Below are positions 1 through 12,060 of a DNA stretch of 64,000 nt, piece after piece; the first letter of the stretch is position 1; the number at the start of each line of letters is the position of its first letter. Below the pieces are notes generated by a model. The model was not told where the DNA came from. It did not search any database and saw only the letters and a program-made list of their open reading frames with translations. The DNA comes from Psettodes erumei. Lineage: Eukaryota > Chordata > Actinopteri > Pleuronectiformes > Psettodidae. The translations under genes and the position numbers were made by a program. The stretch spans positions 4,828,001 through 4,892,000 of the forward strand of contig JAFBJZ010000422.1 in the NCBI GenBank assembly GCA_016785225.1, read 5' to 3'.

Positions 1-1015
1 GTGCCAAAATGTTTCATTTTTTTCTGTTCAACACACAGGTTGATTCAGTAGATCATGGTCAGACGCACAGACAGTGTGGTCTTTCAGACCGCAAATAGGG
101 CGACACAGGGAAGCAGCATTGCCCGTTCAGTTACAACGTAACTGAAACAGACATTCAATACCTTATCAGAGTGTGTCTGCTCAGCATAGACTGTTGTTCA
201 GCCATCCAGACCATGCAATTAATCAGGCTATAATTTTAAGAGATATTGTGGAGATATGCCTTTAATTCCTAAATTAAAATAGAGGTTAGATAATTATGCC
301 AGGGAAGGAAAAATACACTGCAGTATATTCAAATGAGCGGGGATGTAATTTGTGCATGTGGCCAGATGCAGGCATAGAATCCAGCTGAAGAAAATGATTT
401 GACATGCAGCCCACATTTCCAGTGGTGAGTGGTTCTTGGCCAACAGACAATTAGAGGAGATACGGCCGCTGTTATCTGCTGCTGAATCTGAAGGCAGATT
501 CCGCTGTTAATAGCCTGAGAGGCAAGCAAGCAGCACCTGAACCTCTGGGACAACAAAGAAAACCAGATACCCCCCCCCCGTACTACTATCTAGCTCTGTA
601 CATTTCCACTCACACTGAACTGCTTCAAATCTTTTACAACACATCAGTACATGCTGATTGTGTAGGCACTCTTTGTTAATGTCAATTTACAGGTACAAGG
701 AAGCCACAGCTGGTTTCCTGCAAAAGTTACAAGGTTCATTAACACTCTGCTTTAGAGAGATGCTAAATTTGAAAGCAATTATTGGAAACTTTCAGAATTG
801 GTGAAAGGCAACATGAGCGAGAAATAATGAAAATCCAAAATGGTTAATTGTCAAATTGTTCTCTTGAAGCATTTGATTAATAACAGGAACATCTCCTGAG
901 AGACATACTGATAAAACTAAGCTGTTGAAAGAAAAATACACTACACAAGGCAGCAGAAGATAACTCTTTTACCCAGCTTTGAAAGCTATGGATATTCATG
1001 CCCCAGAGATCGTAC
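1..1015. other. Non-coding stretch, no gene seen
   Basis: No sustained reading frame or recognisable domain on either strand. The only small features are a C9 run near 571-579 and ordinary AT-rich sequence. If the exon candidate just downstream is real, this would be intronic sequence of a minus-strand gene. Confidence 0.5.
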
Positions 1016-1105
1016 CTGTGATGTTGCAGTCATAGAGCAGCCTGCATCAAGCACCGGGCCACCTCACTCTGGCAAAGAGGATGTTGGTGGGCTTCATCTC
1101 AGAGC
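1016..1105 (-). other. Candidate host exon (90 bp), probably 5'UTR or start exon
   Basis: On the minus strand this block is preceded by a T-rich tract ending in TTTTGCAG and followed by CACAG|GTACG, so it has a plausible acceptor and donor. It is more GC-rich than its flanks. All three frames are interrupted. One ATG opens a 16-codon frame ending in TGA, a second opens a 5-codon frame, and a third ATG about 18 bases before the donor stays open into the splice site. That pattern fits a 5'UTR exon with upstream reading frames, or an exon carrying the start codon of a protein that continues to the left of the window. It could equally be a lncRNA exon or a chance match. I do not recognise the gene. 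The CpG-dense block near 16.75-16.98 kb could be its first exon. Confidence 0.35.
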
Positions 1106-4100
1106 CTGCAAAATACAACAGAACCAAATCAAGCCCAAACTACTGAACACAAATAGTCAGGTTTAGAGTTATGGAACAAAAGCCTTCACCGTTTTTATTA
1201 AGCACATTTTAGATTTGGCCTTAGGTAACTTTCACACAATATGACAACAGCATTGCTGCTGCACCCCCAGCTTCTTTTCTCATGAGACCAAAGCTTTAGC
1301 AGGGGGACACTGTCCCAGATGGATGCGGCAGCAAAGCAGTTGGTTCCATTTCTTTTTGTCCCATAGCACAATGTTCAGCCTGTTCAGCAAAACACTGTAT
1401 TGGCCATTGAAACTCTCACAAGCAGTCAGATGTAGCATTGGAATAATTTGCAGGCTGCCTGGCCAGCATTGAGACAGAGGAGAAACTTACTGCCGCTGGG
1501 ATTAACTTTCCAGAGCTTTACAATCAGTCCTCGGAGGAGTACAAGGACATAAACCGCTGTCTAGGCATTTTACGCCTTCATCCTGGCCTTGTTTGTTTGT
1601 CGTTCATCTTTTTTACCTGTGCCCTGTGGCAAAATGCCCACACTTACACAACCCCTTGTATTGTTTCTCTATGGCCAGTTTTGAAGGCCTCTGCTGCAGC
1701 GCTGACTGTTCAGATGATGAGGACAAAATTGCCATAATCCCAGCACATTCGACCAAGAAAGAAAAACTTGAAGGCACTGAAGAAATATTTCTATCCTGCT
1801 CACTAATTACCCAAAGGGTGAATATCTACATACAGTTAATGTATAGGTCACTAAAATATGCAGGGACATGTACTGCAGCAGGTGCACAGAACAACAGCAT
1901 CACAATCTGTATCTTGTTCCTTATGACCCCATCATAATGTTTGCATTTCCAAAAAGTGGAGGTTTGAATTGTTCAGAATTTATGTTTCATTGATGAAGGG
2001 ACACCTTAGGTAGTAATGAGAAAATTCAGTGTGAAAATACAACACTGAGGGGATGAAGAGGAGAAACCAGACTTGGTTGGCAATCTGTCTTTACAGTTCA
2101 TTTAACATTTTTGTAGTTAGAGATATATATGGATTTAAAAAGTACTTCATCCAAGGCACTGCACTCCTATAAATTTGTCACATTCATGACGGACAATAAA
2201 AAAGGAGGTAAAATCAATGCAGCAGAACCAGGGATACTGTCTTTTTTTCACACATTCATCTTCTTCATCACAACCTGATGCCTACATTGCCCACAATGCA
2301 ACTCAACTGCAGAGAGTAACATTCTCACGCCACTAGCACCAAGCCGAGATGAACTTCCTTTTAACTCCACACTCCCCAAGATATTTTAAAATTTCCAAAC
2401 TTGTAGTCTTCATCACGAAGCACAGCTTTCTCTGGAGCCACAAAAGGCTTTATCCAGACTCACAAATGCAGTAGTACTCCCCAAAACCTGTACTTAGACT
2501 TATAATTATTTCAGTATATGTATCTCATCCACATTCGTGACCTTTTTCAGGCCTGTATTTTTCATGAATGCAACTAGGTATCTAATTAGCTATGTAAGAG
2601 GAAGGCATTCCCATCCTTATACCCATCTTCCAAACTGTGATTGGTTCACTGTTCCTCCAACTGGCTGAACCACCTGTCAGTGGGCAGAATACCAGACCTA
2701 CAGTATCTGAATTACCACAGAGGTCTGGATGATCAAGGCTGATGATAACCGAGCCCCCCCCCCAAATTTTCCTGCTTCCTATGAAGTTGAAGATCGAATG
2801 ATCATACTATGAGTATTTGTACTCTCTGTATTACAGGCATTTATCAACACACTGACACTATCTTAGCCATCCCACTTACTAGGGTCATAAAATGATGACT
2901 CCACCCCCAGCCAAGTCTCCAACTGTACCCAGATTCAACATCCGGCACACACTAGCAAAGACACTATTAACAGCAATGAGAATCGATGGGGATGTTAAAA
3001 GTATTGTCAGTCCAGCCCAGGAGCTGCTCTCAGTGCCGTCTTTATTAGGCCAGAAGGAAGGAGTGTAGGTCTCGAGCCTGTCAGCCCTTGATCAGTTGCA
3101 TTGATCAGAAGGTCGGGTCAGGCTGAATCCAGCACCTTTAATTGTCTGTGTCACTCCTCATTCTCGCTCCAACAGCTGTTGGCAATCTCCCAGGTAAACC
3201 GAGGCCAGCGTCACGTGTGGCAGTTCACACAGAGGCGGGGGCTGAAGCTCATGCCAAATGCCGCTTACATGAGAGTGAAATTTGCAAGAGAACACCGCAG
3301 ACTTCTTGTGTCTCTCAGCAAACACAGCCCACCTCTAATCCCCTCACTGTAGCATTTGCCAAACGCATTTCTTAAATTCAACTCAAGCCAGACTCTGCAC
3401 AGTCCTTTAATGCCTTCTCCGGGTTCTCCCCTGATGGGGACTTAATCTCTTTTATGGACAATAAAGTAACATTATACTACTTAGCTTGCCAGTTAGCTTT
3501 AGCTACTGAAAGCCACACAAACATACTGTAGATTGCTGCATATGTAAGATACATAGTACCTATTAAAGCAGTAATTATTGTAATTTACTGTATTTTATTT
3601 ACCTGATATTTCTACAGAATAAAAAGGAAAACCAGCACATAAGCACAATACTGATACGAGGATGGCCAGAGTAAAATAGTTTTAGGATTTCAAAAAAGGG
3701 ATTCTGTGCCAATGCCAGTGAAAGGAAAAATGGACATGGACATTGCTTTTAAAATGATAATACAAACACCAAGTCAATGCTTGAAATGACAGCCAACGGC
3801 ACCCAGCCTTCATGTTCGGCCAACAAGCAGGTAATGCAGTCCCTCATTAGGTCAAATAACTCTATTTGAAAGATGAATACGCACTCATCAACCCCTCTCT
3901 ACTCACCTAAATGGATATTTTATTGATCCAAAAGGAAATCTAATGCAGTACAGCCCTGTATACAATCTACTGATGTTAAAAAAGAGAGTTGTGTGGTTTG
4001 AGTATTATACCAGTTAATGAATATGGTAATAAAAAGCTGGATGTTTTCATGCAGATCTGAAGACATATTCATGGTGCAATTAAAGTTTCCTCCTTTTGTT

Positions 4101-5092
4101 AACTGCCCCAGAAAAAAAAGATTTTAAAAATACCTACGTTGGTTCAGTCTGTTTGTGTCCGATTCTAGCTCTTGCTCTCGGGGAGTAAAACCAGTCAAAT
4201 CCTTTCACACATTAATCCAGATGTCTGGCTGCTTCAGACTCAGACTCTGTCAGAATTGTATCCTGGCTTTAGAGCTAGAGTCATTTCCAGTGCCATGGCA
4301 GCTAATCAGCTGCTATCTTTCATCAAAAAGTCACAGTGACAGGGCCAGGCCTATCCTTAGAATATCTACCAGAGTAAGATTGTGTTTCAGTTGTACAGTC
4401 ATCCAGAGCTTTCCAGTCTGATAGTTTTGGGGTTTTTTTTTAGAGCAATCACATAAACAAATCTAGTGTGTGGAAAAAGGCAGACTACCAGCTTGCTGTA
4501 GTATTTTTACTGGATGCACCAAAGGTAAATAGGGTTATTTCATACTTTCCTCTCCATAAATCCTTCAAATAAAACTGTGCACATATAAAAAGACAGCCAG
4601 AAGCCAACTTATAAAATCCAAGGAAACAAGGGACACAAGGTCTTGGAAATCCACTGCAAAATCTAATTCCAGTTCCCATTACTTTGAAATATGTAAATGT
4701 AGATGTCATACAGGACATAACAGCCAAGGGTAAAATATGCAGTGATGTTGTGACCACTTTCTGCCACCATCAAAGTGCTCACATCTCATCAGTGCAACTG
4801 GAGATTTAGTTCAATCACTAAAATTATAACCCATCATCAGAACTGCATGATTAAAAGTGTGGCTTTCATCTCCATCAAAAATATGGTGTTGGTGAAGGTA
4901 ATTGCTCCGTGCAAAAGGCTTTAAGCACAGAAGTCATCTTCGGATGATCAGGTAATCTATGCAAAACAAAGAGAGAGAGAGTACAGCTCACATTATTGTT
5001 CATGGATTTGAAATGGTTGAAACCGGATCATGTTTGGGTGACATGAACAAAGCACAATTTCTTGGACTGCATTAACGTGAAAGGACCCCCAC

Positions 5093-5123
<31 letters not shown>

Positions 5124-8100
5124 CTACGTCAATGTCATTGCAGCTTCCAGACTTACTGGGGTATGAAATTAATTTACTTCACATCTTTTGAAGACTTCAC
5201 ATAAGATCAACGTCCACTCAGATCTCATAAGCAGATTTACCCTAAAGCTGAGAGCCACATAGCCTCAATGACTGACCACAGGAAGTGATAAAAGATATTG
5301 TAGTGAGGTGGTTCAACAGCATTTCAGCATGCCCTGAGGAATAAAATAGGCTGTGTATAGCAGGTCAGTGTTTAAGACTAAATCGAAATTTGTTGTTAGG
5401 CACTGGACTGTGCCCAAAAAGTAAAAGCATAGCATTGTGTCTCTATTTATCCCGGGTATACCCTGCAAGGTCACTGTGGAGATTTTCATTCATCTTCTAT
5501 GATATATATGTAAGTCTACAGCACATCCCATGTGGCACTTGGAGTATGAGCGAGTCCACTGCTCCATTTTTTAAGCCTCCTGGGGGTGAACAGCATATGC
5601 TACCATACTGTCATCTAAACCAGTTTATTTTTGTACCGGCGAAGGTAGCCGATGTTTAAACCTATGAAACAGATTTATTTTTAACAGCCATTTGAATGGG
5701 ATAACATAAGACCTCTACAAGGGAGGTGACTATAATGAAGTAACTATGCCAACTGAATGTCTTCATCGGCACATTAACATTGCCCTCGTCTCCCCCTGCT
5801 GTGTACATAAAAGGTGTAAATAACAAATGTCCTGATACACCTGAGTAATACTGGAGTGGTATTGTAGAAGAGAAGGATTCAGTTTTTAAAAAGATCCAAC
5901 CTCTCCCTGGCTTACATTACTTTTCACTGGCACAGAGAGGGAGGCATTTTTCTACATTTTAATCAGTCCTTTAACAGTCACTTCCCTTATTTCATGAATG
6001 AGAACTAACAACATGAAAATGGTTTCTCCAGAACAGTTCTGAGGACCACTAACACACCTTGGGTTAAAAAACAGTCATTTTGCATATTAGCGACACTTTG
6101 CTGGCTGGAAGTCTAAACATTCCCTCAACAATAAATACGAACCGGCACTCCTTTAACCAAGGATGTTACACACCAGGCCCAATGACACTATATTAAATAT
6201 AATTAGATTGGGTTGAGGAAAACCGTCACCTCTACATTTTCTTAATTTAATTTTCAGCAATCAAACATGTCTAAAGTGTTTTACTAATTTAAATAAAGGC
6301 TTCATTGAGCATGAACTTTGCAGTTACGTTAAGCAGAAAAGATGAATATCATGTTGAACTCGGTATTATCTGATACTCAACAGTGCAGGATTCAATTAAA
6401 TATGATTAAATGCATTTATGGCAATGAAAAGCCCCAAGCGTAGTGGTAAAAGGCAAACATGTCCCCGGTTTGAAGAGCCAATTATGACACAGTGAAGTAA
6501 TGAGAATGGAAACTTGAAGATGGCACTACTGTCAAGATCAGTTTGGTCCATAGGCATGTCTTTGAAAGAAATTACACATGTAGTTTTGTACACACTGATA
6601 TCACACTGGTCGCCCCCTTTTGATGATGTGCAGCAGGTAGGTACTCGTACGCACAGACCCAAAATACACACAACTTTATTGATTTGCTCAGAGGACACCC
6701 TCTCACCACCTCAATCTTTTTATCCAGCTCCCAAATTCCCTCGCGGTCAATAAAACATCTCATAATGAGAAATGTCACCTCTTCTCACCTCAAGTGGCAC
6801 GAAAACAATTTGGTTCGGAACATGGGAAATGCTCTCGACGGGGTGCCATCCACAGAGCTAAGTTTAGCAAGATGGCCTCAGGCAGGGAAAGTCTCATCAG
6901 ACAGATTTATCGAATGAAGTCATAACAGTGCTGGGGCAATTTGACACAGGATGCAACCAAAACAGAAAGGATGGTCTAAAATTTATAACAAACAAAAATA
7001 AATGACACTGGAGCAAGACACAGAGCACTAATACTGACTGGCAGGTCACTGATATACCACAAGAGACTTAAATGTTTACATTTCCTTTAATGACAGGATT
7101 ATTGTAAGTAACTGTCTTTCCGGCAGTATTTAAATAACATGTAAGGATATCAGGAGGCGGACATGCTGTAGTTACTCACTACAGTTTGAAGCTTTTTGAT
7201 TTCACTTTAAGACAGTAATTAGAGCAGAAATCAACAGCTAATAACTACCAGGTGTGCCAGTCCATGACTAAGTTGCAGCAATTAGGCTGATGATGTCAGC
7301 GGCCTAAACTGCTTCCCAGGACTTGTTATTGACCAACGTAAATGCTGCCCGACTCCAAAATGAAGCAGCAGATATTAACCCTTCCTTAAGCAGCACTCTG
7401 AGAGGAGCAGAAGTCTTTCACATGATGTTGTGAGCAGCAGGTGCTGAGGCGTTGATGTTTTAGCTAAAATAACTAAGAACTGCAACTAATGAGTTTGCAC
7501 TTTACTTAATTCTTTGCCTATTACCTGCTCACAAACTGATCATTTGGTCGATAAAATGTTGTGAAAAATGTGCCTCGCAGCCCCCCAATTTATTAACACA
7601 CAACACAAAGAAATGCCTTGAAATTATCATAATAATTAAAACCATTCAATTCACTATGTTCTTAAACCAGTGCATGTAAGATGATATTTCACAGTGACTT
7701 GGCTGTGCGCCAGAGTACACTACAGCTTTCTATTAGTGATTTCCAGCAGTGTTTTGTATAGTGTCTGTGAGGGGCAGCATGTTTTCTCTGAAACTGCTGA
7801 AGCTGGAGGGTTTGAGCCTCTCTTCCTCTTCAGCATGAGCAACATGTTAAAGCTGAAATGCATTTTTTTACAAAAGCAGCACTCCACAGCTGCGCTGCAC
7901 CTGCAAAATGTCTGGTTAGCTTATGATTGACGTGCGCAATAAAACAGTCATTTTTTGCTAAATGGCACAATTGTACATTTCTAGTGATGCCAACTCATCT
8001 GGGATGACAAAACATAGACATAGATTCTTTTTTCCCTGGATGGGGGGTGTGGGGGGTACTCAATTCAGTTCACTCATATGAGCTTAAGAGAAATACACTG

Positions 8101-8583
8101 TAGGGAATCAGAGATACAGTGAAAGGAAAAGCCACGTTCGTTGAAACCTAAACTGTCAGCATCCCTGACATTATAATTACAAATAATTTAATCAAAATTC
8201 CACTGCAGATCTGCGTTATGTGTATGACATGACACACACTTTATGTGGGCTCTTAAAGCAGAGGAACTGCCCAGCACACACAGTGACTTCAAGCTATATA
8301 AATGCTGACAATATGGCAGATTGTGGGTGTTCTGTTATGTTAATACATTTTAATAAACTGAATTAGAATTGCAGAAATAACACACATTTATCCTTGTGTC
8401 CACAAAGATGGGACATGTACAGAAAGAGTTATTTTACATTTGTCATCAAAAACTCCACTGTTTGGCCCTTCGGGGCATGAATATAAATGTGTACTGTCCA
8501 TCACAATATAAATGAGAAGTGACAGGCAAATATAAACATCCATGCACGCACACATATTCCATGCTATTGTATTGGTCAACATT
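1106..8583. other. Non-coding stretch, putative intron
   Basis: There are no reading frames with recognisable domains. The 1593-1937 frame (114 codons) has no family resemblance and no splice context. The stretch contains the CA microsatellite at 5093-5121, a C10 run at about 2754-2763, and otherwise unremarkable AT-rich sequence. Confidence 0.5.
5093..5121. repeat. (CA)n microsatellite
   Basis: Uninterrupted CA dinucleotide repeat of about 14 units. Such repeats are very common in fish genomes and often polymorphic. Confidence 0.95.
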
Positions 8584-8589
8584 AGTTTC
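8584..8589. repeat. Left target-site duplication of the gypsy element
   Basis: AGTTTC directly abuts the TG-start of the left LTR, and the same hexamer follows the right LTR. Ty3/gypsy integration usually duplicates 5 bp, so the first A may be a chance match. Confidence 0.8.
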
Positions 8590-8912
8590 TGTTACGGATC
8601 ATTTCTGGACCACAAAATGCAGGAGACCATGGAGCGAGATTTCCAAATCTTTAATGTCGTCTGGCAAGCGTTCAAAGGTTCATAAGCAAGACTAGGCAGG
8701 TAAGGCACACTCAAGAGTAGCTCTAGCAATCATCTGGCAGCCAGTGGATGTCATGGCCCGGTTTATAAAGGAGCAGAGGTGATCACCGGAGAATGCTGAT
8801 CAGGTGTGTCTCGTCTGAGTGTGAGAGACCAGCCACGCCTCCTGCCACAACCTGAAGACAGCAGAGAAACAGGAGGGGGAGGGGAAGAATAGCAGACAAC
8901 CGGGCCATCACA
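8590..8912 (-). repeat. 3' LTR of the gypsy element
   Basis: It is a 323-bp direct repeat of 13178-13503 at about 96% identity by eye. It begins TGTTAC and ends CATCACA on the plus strand. A 3-bp insertion near 8793 and small indels distinguish it from the partner LTR. The TATA-like TTTATA on the plus strand (TATAAA on minus) is retained. The self-primer segment at 8729-8739 has one mismatch to the version in the 5' LTR. Confidence 0.97.
8650..8655 (-). terminator. Variant poly(A) signal ATTAAA in the 3' LTR
   Basis: ATTAAA reads on the minus strand, about 84 bases downstream of the predicted start of R (8739). It is the only canonical-like poly(A) hexamer I see in R/U5, and the same motif is in the 5' LTR at 13238-13243. 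Confidence 0.5.
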
Positions 8913-10293
8913 GTACCCCCCATGGCGGCCTCCCAGGCATGTCTGGGAATTTACGGTAGAAGTCGGTGAGAAGGGTAGGATCCAAGATGAGGTTCTTGCT
9001 GACCCAAGACCTCTCTTCTGGACCGTACCCCTCCCAGTCCACAAGGTACTGGAAACCGCGGCCCCACCTGTGTACGTCCAGCAGGCAGTGGACTGTAAAT
9101 GCCGGGTGGCCCTCAATGAGCTGGGGGGGGTGGAGGGGGCTCAGCTGGTGGGGGCTCCTTACGACCGGTTTCAGCAGAGACACGTGGAAAGTCAGGTGGA
9201 CTTTTAAAGCTGGAGGGAGCTTTAGCTTCACAACAGTGGGGTTGATGATGCGTTCGATGTATGGCCCATTGTATCTCGGAGCTAGCTTGCGTAAGTCGGT
9301 TTGGAGAGGCAGGTCGCATGCCGAGAGCCAAACCTCTTGTCCCACCTGGTATTCAGGAGGTGGGCTCCGATGTCAGTCCGCCAGTCGTTTCGGGTCTCCG
9401 TTCTCATCAAGGCTGCTCGGACTTCTCGCCAGACTCGACAGGCACGACGTAGATGAGCTTGTACTGATGGGACTGCCACTTCGGGTTCCTGGCACCACTG
9501 AGAGACCATGAAAGGGGACATTCCTCTGGCGGAGCTGACCAGGGAGTTGTGGGCGTATTCAACCCAAGGCAGGTGCATGGACCAGGAGGCTGGTCGAAAA
9601 GCCACACATCGTAGGGCTGCCCCCAAGTCTTGGTTGGACCGTTCCGTCTGTCCGTTGGTTTGAGGATGGTAGCCGGAGGAGAGGCTGGCCGAAGCCCCCA
9701 GAGCTTGACAGAAGGCCTTCCAGACTTGGGACGCGAACTGGGGACACCGGTCAGAGATGATATCCTGGGGGATACCATGGAGGCGAAAGAGATGCAGTAC
9801 AAGAAGGTTAGCAGTTTCTAAGGCTGAGGGAAGCTTAGGAAGGGGTACGAAGTGGACAGACTTGGAAAAGCGATCGACAAGAGTCAGAATGACCATATTT
9901 CCCTTTGATGGGGGCAAACCCATAACGAAATCCACTGCAACGTGTGACCAAGGACGATGAGGTATGGGCAAGGGACGGAGGAGACCAGCTGGAGCACAGT
10001 GGGATGACTTGCTTCGGGCGCAGACGGAGCAGGCTGAATCTCTGCTGAAGTAGAGCTAGGGTCCGGTGGTATCCAGGATGGCAGGCCACCTTGGATGAAT
10101 GACCCCACTGGAGAACTGATGACCTAACGGCAGGAGGAACAAAGAGCCGGTCTCCTGGGCACTGATCAGGTGCTGTGTTCTCCTGGAGGGCGTCTTGAAC
10201 CTTTTGGTGGGAACCGATCTCCCACCTGGCCGCTCCAACCACACAGGAGGATGGGACGACAGTCTCCACAGGGGTCTCCTCAGCTGGGGACGA
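8908..10293 (-). pseudogene. pol: pol: integrase with C-terminal chromodomain (broken)
   Basis: Integrase inserts the cDNA into host chromatin. The catalytic core lies at about 9971-9600 with D (9932-9930), D in the I-I-S-D-R motif, and E in Q-T-E-R. Thirty-five residues separate the second D from E, the retroviral/Ty3 DD35E spacing. Upstream, the HHCC zinc domain has lost a segment near 10037: the text jumps from the L-L-Q-Q-R-F region to the C-S-V-C part in another frame. A second frame change near 9370 separates the core from the C-terminal region. From 9345 the frame is open through an SH3-like region and a chromodomain (about 9099-8956, with Y-L-V-D-W-E-G-Y). It ends with a TGA at 8910-8908 inside the first bases of the 3' LTR. 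Chromodomains target such integrases to modified histones in known chromoviruses. Confidence 0.93.
8913..8923 (-). other. Polypurine tract next to the 3' LTR
   Basis: On the minus strand ATGGGGGGTAC directly precedes the 3' LTR start TGTGATGG. It is the expected primer for plus-strand DNA synthesis, and it lies inside the pol frame, so pol ends in the LTR. Confidence 0.8.
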
Positions 10294-11533
10294 GAACTGG
10301 CGTGACAATGCATCAGGCTTAGCGTTTCGGGAACCCGGGCAGTAAGTCAGGGTGTAATTAAACCTACCTAGGAAAAGTGCCCACCATGCCTGGCAAGGGT
10401 TTAGCCTGCAAGCTGAGTGTAGGTATGCCAGGTTTTTGTGGTCGGTCCATACGATGAATGGGTGTTCCGCACCCTCAAGCCAGTGTCTCCATTCTTGCAG
10501 GGCCACCACCACTGCAAGGAGCTCCCGGTGTCCCACATCATAGTTCTGTTCAGCTAGGGAGAGGCGTCTGGAGAAATAGGCACAGGGATGGAGCTTCTGG
10601 TCACTTGGAGATCACTGGGAGAGGACGGCCCCCACTCCTGAGTCCAAGGCATCAACCTCCACTATGAACTGCAGCTTTGGAGCCGGATGAACCAGTACGG
10701 GGACTCTAGAGAATTTCTCTTTCAGATTGTCAAATGCAGCCTGGACTGCTGAGGACCATTCCAACGCCATCTTTGGGGATGTTAGTTGCGTTAGTGGGGC
10801 TGCCAACCTGCTATAGTTCTTAATAAAGCGTCTGTAAAAGTTGGCAAACCCCAAGAACCTCTGAAGGCGTTTGCATGTGGTCAGGACTGGCCACTCTAGT
10901 ACCGCTTTGATCTTGGTTGGGTCAGGTCTTAATTGCCCCAGTTCAATACTGAACCCTAGGAAGGACACAGCTGGGATGCTGAATTCACACTTCTCGGCTT
11001 TTACATAAAGCTTGTTCTCCATTAATCTCTGCAATACTGTCCTGACATGCGATACATGCTCCTTGACGCTCTTTGAAAAAATTAAAATGTCATCTAGGTA
11101 CACAAAAATGAATCTATTCAGCATATCTCGGAGAACGTTGTTTACCAAAGCTTGGAAAACTTCCAGTGCGTTTGTTAGACCAAAAGGCATTACCTGATAT
11201 TCGAAGTGCCCCAGGTGAGTATTAAATGCATTAATTCTCACCAAGTGATATGCATTTCTTAAGTCAAGCTTAGTGAAAATCATAAAGTCATGGAGGGGGG
11301 GCGAAAGCCGAGTCAATCAGAGGTAGGGGGTATTTGTTCTTTATCGTGATCTCATTCAGGCCGGTGTAATTTATGCATGGGCGCAAGGACCCGTCCTTCT
11401 TCTCCACGAAGAATGCACCTGCCCACAGTGGAGATGAGGGCCTGATGAGGCCCGCAGCCAGGGAGTCCTGAATATAGGCCTCCATGGATTCTTTTTCAGG
11501 CTTGGAGAGTTTGTAGAGCTTCTTCGTTGGAAG
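10294..11533 (-). pseudogene. pol: pol: reverse transcriptase and RNase H (broken)
   Basis: RT begins near 11533 with the conserved K-L-Y-K-L-S region. The polymerase motifs follow: F-T-K-L-D-L-R at about 11274, the V-M-P-F-G-L-T-N-A block, and catalytic YLDD at 11100-11089. RNase H follows with W-T-D-H-K-N-L and ends near 10294 at a D-A-L-S-R motif. Three lesions are visible. A C7 run on the minus strand at about 11294-11300 puts the two halves of RT in different frames. Seven codons normally present between the V-R-I and A-F-N-T motifs are missing without a frame change (about 11235). A TGA at 10614-10612 interrupts RNase H in frame, at a position where related elements have an arginine. 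Confidence 0.94.
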
Positions 11534-11699
11534 CGAAGCCCCTGGGAGCAGGTCAATTGCGCAGTCATATGGTCTATGCGGAGGCAGTGCTTTATCTTTG
11601 CTAAATACCCGTTTCAAATCATGGTACTCACTGGGCACAGCTGATAAGTCTACCTCTTCCAGGGAACTCAGGGAGATTGAAGCAGTGGCAGGTATGGCT

Positions 11700-12060
11700 G
11701 AGCGGAGACAGTTGGCATGACAAAAGGTGCTCCAGTTAAGGATTGAACCAGCAGACCACTCAATATGTGGGTTGTGCTTCTTGAGCCAAGGTAGTCCCAC
11801 CACCACCTGAGACGTGGGCGCGGGAATTACATATAGCTCAATTAGTTCATGGTGGTTCCCGGAGAGGGTAAGGGTAATGGGCTCTGTGCGATGGGTGACG
11901 CAGGCTAGATGCCTTCCGTCCAGAGCTAAGACCTCCTTGAGTTTTGGGAGCGCCACAATGGGGAGATTAGCCTGAATCACCAGTCCCTCGTCAATGAAAC
12001 TTTCATCAGCCCCCCGAGACCACGAGAACCTGAGTCGGTAAGGCAGTCTGGAGCCAGCGC
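11700..12060 (-). pseudogene. pol: pol: aspartic protease (broken)
   Basis: The retropepsin active-site D-S-G is at 12036-12028 on the minus strand. The residues that should directly follow it (A-D-E-S-F-I-D type) appear in a different frame from about 12010, with roughly 17 extra bases between. The rest of the protease fold (A-L-P-K-L through V-V-V-G-L-P-W-L-K) is open from 11980 and runs on into the RT linker. The enzyme would process Gag-Pol, but this copy cannot make it in one frame. Confidence 0.85.

Noticed and set aside
1593..1937. 114-codon plus-strand frame
   Set aside because: No domain, no splice or promoter context, and ordinary AT-rich composition. It is compatible with chance in 64 kb.
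8966..9511. 181-codon plus-strand frame, the longest plus-strand frame in the gypsy region
   Set aside because: It is antisense to the integrase C-terminus and chromodomain of the element. The minus strand explains the sequence, and the plus product has no family likeness.
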